From: Malachius bipustulatus
Taxonomy: Eukaryota; Arthropoda; Insecta; Coleoptera; Melyridae
Assembly: GCA_910589415.1 (NCBI GenBank)
Contig: OU342635.1
Span: forward strand, 40,946,929-41,010,928
DNA: 64,000 nucleotides
Reading direction: 5' to 3'
Shown here: positions 58,500 through 64,000 of the stretch, piece after piece
Layout: the number at the start of each line of letters is the position of its first letter
Position numbering within the stretch: the stretch's first letter is position 1
Program-made: the position numbers and the translations under genes
The notes under the pieces: model-generated
Told to the model about the DNA's origin: nothing
The model's database searches: none
Seen by the model: the letters and a program-made list of their open reading frames with translations, nothing else

Positions 58500-59860
58500 C
58501 ACATACCAAGATATTATGCAACGAAAAAAAAACAGAGCAGGATGTGGAAGATAAATCAGAAATTTTTTTTGGGATGCTCAAAGTGTTCCAAGTGTTTGGG
58601 ATGCTCTCCTGAGTGTTTTTTTTTACTTGTAGAAGACTTGGTCGCATAGCAGATGTCGCTGGTGTCTTGTCTGTAAAAACAAAACGTTTTCCCCAGTTTT
58701 CGTCATTTTTCTAGGCACAGTTGAAGGCTTGGCCGCAAGCAGATGTCGCTGATGATGTCTTGTATAATAACATTTTTCCTGGCTTTATGTCATTTTTCTT
58801 GGCACAGTGATCTGGTACATACAAAGATGTGGAAGATAAATCAGAAAAACAAAACGAGTTGTTGGGGTGCTCAATATAGCTGTTGAGGGTGCAACTACTA
58901 GAAGACGTAACCACCAGCAGATGTCTCTGGTGTCTAAAAGAAACCATTGCGCAGCTTTCTGCCTTTTTCTTTGGATTGGCACAGTGCTCTGGTACATACC
59001 AAAATGTACAATATATAGAAATACAGAAAACTTTTGGAATACTCAAAATAGTTGATGAGTTTACTTTCATGAGTTTTTTTTTTGCTTGTAGAAGACTTGA
59101 TCACAAGCAGATGCGCTGTTGTCTAAAAAAAAATTTTTCCAGTTTTTATTGTAATTTTTCTTGGGCACAGTGATCTGGTATATACCAAGATGTGAAATAT
59201 AATCAAAAAAATAAAAAAAGTTTTTGGGATGCTCAAAATAGTTGTTGAAGGTGCATTTATTTTAACTAGCAGAAGACGTAGTCTAAAATAAACTATTTTT
59301 CGGTTGTCGGACATTTTTTTCTGATTGGCACCGAGCTCTGGTACATACCAAAATGTACAATGTATTGAAAAAAAAATTGAGCAACCCTTTCTAATTCTAA
59401 AAATAGTTGTTCTCGTCAGTGTTTTCATTTAACTTATAGAAGACTTGGTCGCAAGCAGATGTCGCTGGCATCTCGTCTAACCTGCAGATGCTTCTGCTAT
59501 CTTGTAAAAAAAAAACATTTTTCCTGGTTTTATGTCATTTTTCTTGGCAAAATGATCTGGTAGATACCAAGATGTGGAAATGAAACAAACCAGAAAAACC
59601 AAACAAGTTTCTGAGGTACCTACTCAAGATAATTGCTCTTATCTTCACTTGTAGAACACTTGGTTGCAAGCAGATTTTTCTGTTTTTTTTTTCGGTTTTA
59701 TGCCTTTTTTTGGCACAGTGATATGGTAGAAACCAAGATGGAGAAGATAAATCAAAACAACTGGACAAGCTTTGAGGATGCTCTTTTTAACCCGTAGAAG
59801 ACTTTATCAAGAGCAGATGTCTCTGGTGTCGAAAAGAAACCATTTTCCAGTAACCAGTAG
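58500..59860. repeat. Degenerate ~180 bp satellite, about eight units
   Basis: Marker TAGAAGACTTGGTCGCAAGC followed by AGATGTCGCTGGTGTCT, then TTTTTCTTGGCACAGTGATC, TGGTACATACCAAGATGTGG and GGGATGCTCAAAATAGTTG. Marker copies lie near 58632, 58726 (short unit), 58898, 59087, 59267, 59437, 59651 and 59795. Unit length is 145-213 bp, mostly 170-190. Minus-strand open frames (e.g. 58711-59070) merely read through units. Confidence 0.85.
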
Positions 59861-62090
59861 ACAGACTGGTGAGTCCTAATAAAGATGAACCATGACTGCC
59901 AATGCCCGGACATCTCGAATTGTAGAGGTACCTAATGAAGATGCTTAAAACTACCAATTTTAATGGCACAAGTTTTCGTTGCACGATTGTGGTTAACATG
60001 CCCAAAATTCGGCAATCAATCCATAATGGTTATGGGTAGTCTAGAAGTTTTAAAACAATCTTCTTTTGGGTAAACCTGGGTTTCATTTGAGCGCTTTATA
60101 GTGTGAAGCACTCAAATAGATAAGATACATCGTGGTGTCTGGTTTCAATTAAGGTGACTAACCATTTACCTTTGAGATATTTATATAAACCAGTTGTTTG
60201 ATGAATGTCGATAGGAAAGAAGATTCAATTAGACGGCAGTTTTTATCTAAAAAAAAAACTGCAATTGTCGGGTTAATTTGTTTATTTAACCGGTTTGTCT
60301 AATGTGATATTCAGCATTCCATTCATGGTTGGATGCATTCAGTTAACTTTTGCAGCAAATACCTTACTTAGCTGAGCATCTCGAACGTTGAGAACGAAGA
60401 TAACTATCTGCCGAAACTGTTATTAAACGAATACTTTCGTGGGTATACGTGAAGTATTTTTTTTAAATGTAGAAAATTTCGTTTAATGAACGGAATAGGC
60501 AAGATTTTACTACCGCGGTCTACAATAATGGCGTCGTGATTGTCATAATAAACGAAGATAAATAAAAAGACATGATTTAATTTTACGAGTTAAAGAGCGA
60601 TAAATCAAGGAATTAACGTTTGCGCGCATAAGTCATCGCTGGCTCTTCGCGTGGGCTAACAGGTATTCTAATCAGCCTTTCCAAATGTTATTTTGTAAAC
60701 ACAAGTTGGACATGTTACACAGCCTGCATACATGACAGGTGATAGGTAAAAATAAAATGCTGTAAGTGATGATAATTTATTCTTTGTGTGACGACCGTAT
60801 GAAAAGTAACTCACACACAAAATGGTATAGTTCCTGAATGACAAATGACAAATGTCTCGCTCTTCACGATAACGCAACGTCACTTCATGTCACTGGTATC
60901 CGACCCAAATAATTCCTTATTTATGACTTATGCGCTCGCATCATGCACCCTGATTCAGGCAATTGTTATTTTAATTTAATCTAATCAATAATTCATCAAT
61001 CAATAACCGAAAGCACAACAAGGTGATGCAATATAACTGATTTTTTGATAAGTAGATACTTCAAACACAAGGCAGCACCAGAAGATACCACAAAATGCGT
61101 TCTCTGTTACAAATAAAAAAATTCAACGTCAGAGACATGTTACCTTGAGGTACTCCTCTTATGAAAAAAAAATTAAAAACGAGCAAAGATCTCAAATCTC
61201 TGAACGGACCATTTGGACTTTCACTTTGGTGAAAGGGTGCCTCGCCCTTAGGCCAAAATTAGACCAATTTGGTAGGATCCCTGTTTTAAAGTTTCCATTC
61301 CTCAACAGGTGCTCATCACTTCTTCTAAAGCATTTCATAGAACTGTACTTTGAAAAAACCTTATCTGACCTGAGCTTAGATACTTTAAATCCAAAATCTT
61401 TTTTATGAATACACCAGACCTGGTAATTATCACGCCCCGTTTTACGATAAATAAAATACAACCGTATAGCTGTAACTTCTTGGAAACATCTCCACTAACC
61501 TGTCTTGCTGAAATTATCTCAGATTAATCGTTAGTATTTCTTTGAATCGCCAATTTGTTATTATTTCACAATCGTTGACAAGGGGCGTTACAAAGGAATA
61601 CCAACAACGGTAGCCCCGTATAAATATAAAAGGTAGTCGTAAACAGTGACCGAGATTTATATACCTGATGTTTGGGAATACATAATTAGCAATTCGCATT
61701 GTTGTTGAGCCAAAAAGTAAAACACAAGGCCAAAACGCTCCTCTTCAGATTACAGGCGTCAGACGTCAGATGCAAGACTGAGATAAAGATTCAATTTGTA
61801 TTTATCATTCATCACTGCCGGGTGGAAGAGCTCCGGGATAAAAATAGAAAATCGAAAGAATTCTGATGGCAGATTTACGATTGTAGAAAATTCAAACACG
61901 TGGGATTGACGGGTAGGGTGTCTGCAGGAATTTTAAACATTCATGGTCAATGCAAAATTGTAAAAAATGTTATAAAAAGTATAGATTGATGATTGTTACC
62001 TTAATGTTCTCCTTTTATCTTATTTTCTTTCATTTAAAGAAAAAGCGAGTTTTCTTTCCGATTTACGATTTGGGACTTTTTTAAATTAAC
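59861..62090. other. Non-coding region, no gene recognised
   Basis: Apparently single-copy AT-rich sequence. A GVPQG-encoding word occurs on the minus strand at 61142-61156. No exon, RNA gene or array supported. Confidence 0.4.
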
Positions 62091-62109
62091 TGCCTCTCAA
62101 GCCTCATAA

Positions 62110-62480
62110 TGAATAGGACTTAAGTTGAACTTTTGTCTGGAGGCGTAGATTAAATCTTTTTGCTCTAGAAGTCATCTAAATTTAGTAGAGGTGCGAAAAA
62201 CAACCACAATTTACCTGACCTAAGTTGAAATTTCGTTATCATTGTTGAATTTAGAAGCTTAGTTGAAAATTTAGAGGTAATTAGAAAGGATTTAACTAAC
62301 CCGACTGCAATGAACAGATCGACCTAAGTTGAGCTTTGTCGACATAGCAGCAATTCCATATTTACTTCCCAGTTTCTTCCCTCCAAAATTCTTCCAAATT
62401 TTGTTGTTGAAAGTGCTTGAAAAAGACCCACAACTGATCTGATCAAATCTTAATCCACCTCAATTCAACACTGTTGAATT
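62110..62480. repeat. Short degenerate repeat with CCTAAGTTGAA units upstream of ex
   Basis: GACTTAAGTTGAACTTTTGTC (about 62118, first 20 bases decisive), ACCTAAGTTGAAATTTCGTT (about 62219) and ACCTAAGTTGAGCTTTGTC (about 62332) recur at about 100-113 bp, with a reverse-strand-like CACCTCAATTCAACACTG at 62456. Loosely conserved; lies just before the ex coding exon. Confidence 0.5.
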
Positions 62481-62593
62481 TAAAGGCCCAGGTTCGATCT
62501 TTTCACTCCAAAAGTTTTTGTGAGGAGAAATAAGAAACATTAGTTGTAAGATTCCGTTGAGCAAGATGAAATAATTGTGATATTTTTTTGCAG

Positions 62594-62632
62594 ATGAGAG
62601 CGGGCGGGCACCCTTGAAGCGATGGTCGTGTC
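62594..62632 (+). promoter_or_regulatory. ex 5' leader with two short upstream ORFs
   Basis: The acceptor TTTTTTTGCAG|ATGAGAGC puts exon start at 62594. uORF1 is 62594-62617 (seven codons, MRAGGHP, then TGA). uORF2 is 62622-62660 (twelve codons then TGA) and overlaps the main start at 62633 out of frame. An in-frame TGA at 62615 precludes N-terminal extension of the main frame. uORF1 and the main ORF both begin MRAGG. Confidence 0.6.
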
Positions 62633-62864
62633 ATGCGCGCCGGCGGCCTGTGCACGGTGAGCGCCCCCCTGGCCGCGTGCAGCCCTGCAGCCGCGCTACC
62701 CCCCTCAGCCCGTTTTCTTGCTCTTCACCTGCTGCACCAGCAGACGCTCTACTTCATCGTGCAGGCAAAATCACGCGTCCGAGAGCTCTACCAGCAGACA
62801 TGTCTGCACTTCGCACACCAGGGAATGCTCGACACCGATCTTTTCGGCCTCGCCCTTATCTGTG
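62633..62864 (+). CDS. ex: Expanded (FERM-domain Hippo-pathway regulator), first coding exon; rest beyond window
   Basis: The 77 complete codons read MRAGGLCTVSAPLAACSPAA, then SARFLALHLLHQQTLYFIVQ, AKSRVRELYQQTCLHFAHQG and MLDTDLFGLALIC, ending TGTG|gtaagt (phase 1). Drosophila Expanded begins with the same architecture: MRA..CTVSAPLEVC, SRFLALRLL, TLYFLVDAKSRVREVYTQTC, MLDTELFGLA. This is the F1 lobe of the FERM domain. Expanded works at the apical membrane with Merlin and Kibra to activate Warts and bind Yorkie, and is itself a Yorkie-Scalloped target in flies. The GC-rich start of this exon contrasts with the AT-rich surroundings. No downstream ex exon was found between 62865 and 64000. 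The short acceptor-defined leader implies at least one upstream non-coding exon. Confidence 0.9.
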
Positions 62865-64000
62865 GTAAGTTGAAGATTATTCTTCTGTGTATGTGTCTCT
62901 TCTTGCAGCAATCAAAGTTGTTGTGAGGCTCAAAGTGTATACCTAGTTTAGAACTAGAACTGGAACTATAGATAGATATATTCTTTCCGGTCAATTTAAT
63001 GCGATTATGGTAAAAGAACAACGAAGTAAAGAATATGGAAATGTTTTACTACGGTAACAGCCTAAACGGATGGGAAAAAATAAGGTCATGTCATGCTCTA
63101 GGTCTCTTAGATGATAAATCTGCAAGCCATTATCAAATCGATTCGACATTGATTCTTCATCCAGCAGAGTCTTCACTTTTCTTATCTGACGACGTATCTT
63201 TATAACCTATCAAGCGAGATAGTAGAGGATATTATGACATTATTGATTGAACCAGCATCACTACTACCAAGTTTTTGTAACCCAGAAACCGCGACTTCCG
63301 TCGTCGAATTTGAGAACCTGTTTCGATTAATTAAAGAATCATTTAGAAAGTATTTCTTTATTTTTAATGTATTCATAATGGAGGATTTTGCCCGGTCAGT
63401 TTCATTGAAGAGAACGCCCACAAGTACAACCTGTGATGCAAAACACAAAACAAAGCAAAGCGATCAGATTGTGGGGACCTGTGAAAACGATTAAAGAGAA
63501 ATCGTGCATTGAAATGTACACCGCTGGTATGCAACCTTTAACAAATACTCATGAAGGTTAATGAGTTACATTACAATGCCTTACATGCGCTGCAGCTCTT
63601 TGGCTTCTGTAACACTTGGACTACTCCTATGTGTAACAAATTCTAGACGGACGGTGTTGGTGCTGGTGCTGGTGCTCATTAGCTTTTAAAGACAGAAATA
63701 TCTTACAAACGGTAGGCATACCAAGACCGAACTAGGCACTTTCTATCTATGCGAGCAATGTTTAATATTTTTACTTCAAAATTTGGCTCAAAGAAAGTTG
63801 TTATTGGTACCTACCTACCTATTACTGTGCAACGACATTCCGTGCATGTGCATCGCCGCAATTTACTTCGAGATTTGATTTCATGGCATTTAAACTATCT
63901 AAAGATCTAAATGCTTTGAATGGAATTATTGATAATGTGTAGTACTAGTACTAGTATTCTGGTACTAGTGGACTGGTACTGGTACTGGTAACCCGGTCAA
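62865..64000 (+). other. First part of the following ex intron
   Basis: No further ex exon recognised. It contains a GGTGCTGGTGCTGGTGCT run at 63658-63676 and a hexamer-like run of ACTAGT/ACTGGT at about 63940-63992. The 86-codon plus frame 63234-63494 has no known domain. Confidence 0.5.

Noticed and set aside
58285..59428. Minus-strand 100-120 codon frames with similar sequences
   Set aside because: They read through ~180 bp satellite units; similarity reflects the repeat, with frameshifts between copies.

Overview
This is a stretch of an insect nuclear genome. It is AT-rich, with spliced genes using ordinary GT-AG introns, insect-type non-LTR and cut-and-paste transposons, and a first coding exon that matches the N-terminus of Drosophila Expanded closely. 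I cannot fix the order. The frequent GGTACCTA-type words and CAGGGTG-ended foldback elements occur in several insect groups. There are no prokaryotic features, tRNAs, rRNAs or CRISPR arrays that I can support.

0-28 kb is gene-dense. (1) The last three exons of the Rab3 GAP non-catalytic subunit (RAB3GAP2, +) lie at 1-6873. The first of these introns holds a nearly complete, apparently intact two-ORF non-LTR retrotransposon in antisense (about 551-5460). (2) A nine-exon EF-hand/WD40 gene of the WDY/WDR49 type (-, 7075-11568) reads as one 1047-residue frame and includes one GC-AG intron. Its 3' end converges on RAB3GAP2, with poly(A) signals about 30 bp apart. (3) Head-to-head with it is a five-exon BBS8/TTC8 gene (+, 12379-27695; 452 residues). 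(4) A complete kinase-only NEK gene (-, 15238-17340; 277 residues) is nested antisense in BBS8 intron 3. WDY-type proteins, BBS8 and NEK8/9-like kinases are linked to cilia or sperm axonemes, so 7-28 kb looks like a small cluster of cilium-associated genes. The BBS8 introns carry several foldback and terminal-inverted-repeat elements, two of them with clear target-site duplications.

28-62.5 kb has no convincing coding exon. It holds a series of unrelated, locally confined, degenerate tandem repeats, mostly with 120-190 bp units: about 145 bp at 29.4-32 kb, interrupted by a hAT-type MITE; about 150 bp at 39-44.3 kb; 75 bp in 550 bp higher-order units at 46-49 kb; 150-200 bp at 50-51 kb; about 120 bp hairpin units at 55 kb; about 180 bp at 58.5-59.9 kb. 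The 39-44.3 kb family keeps a nearly invariant YY1/Pleiohomeotic-like core (CAAGATGGCG) inside strongly diverged units, in three sub-arrays, the middle one inverted. A GC-richer segment at 34.6-35.7 kb may be a promoter or 5' UTR exon.

62.6 kb to the end carries the first coding exon of expanded (ex, +), the FERM-domain regulator of the Hippo pathway. Its 5' leader has two short upstream ORFs. The rest of ex lies beyond the window. If ex has an upstream non-coding exon, the repeat-rich 35-62 kb region would be its first intron and candidate regulatory domain; that is inference.
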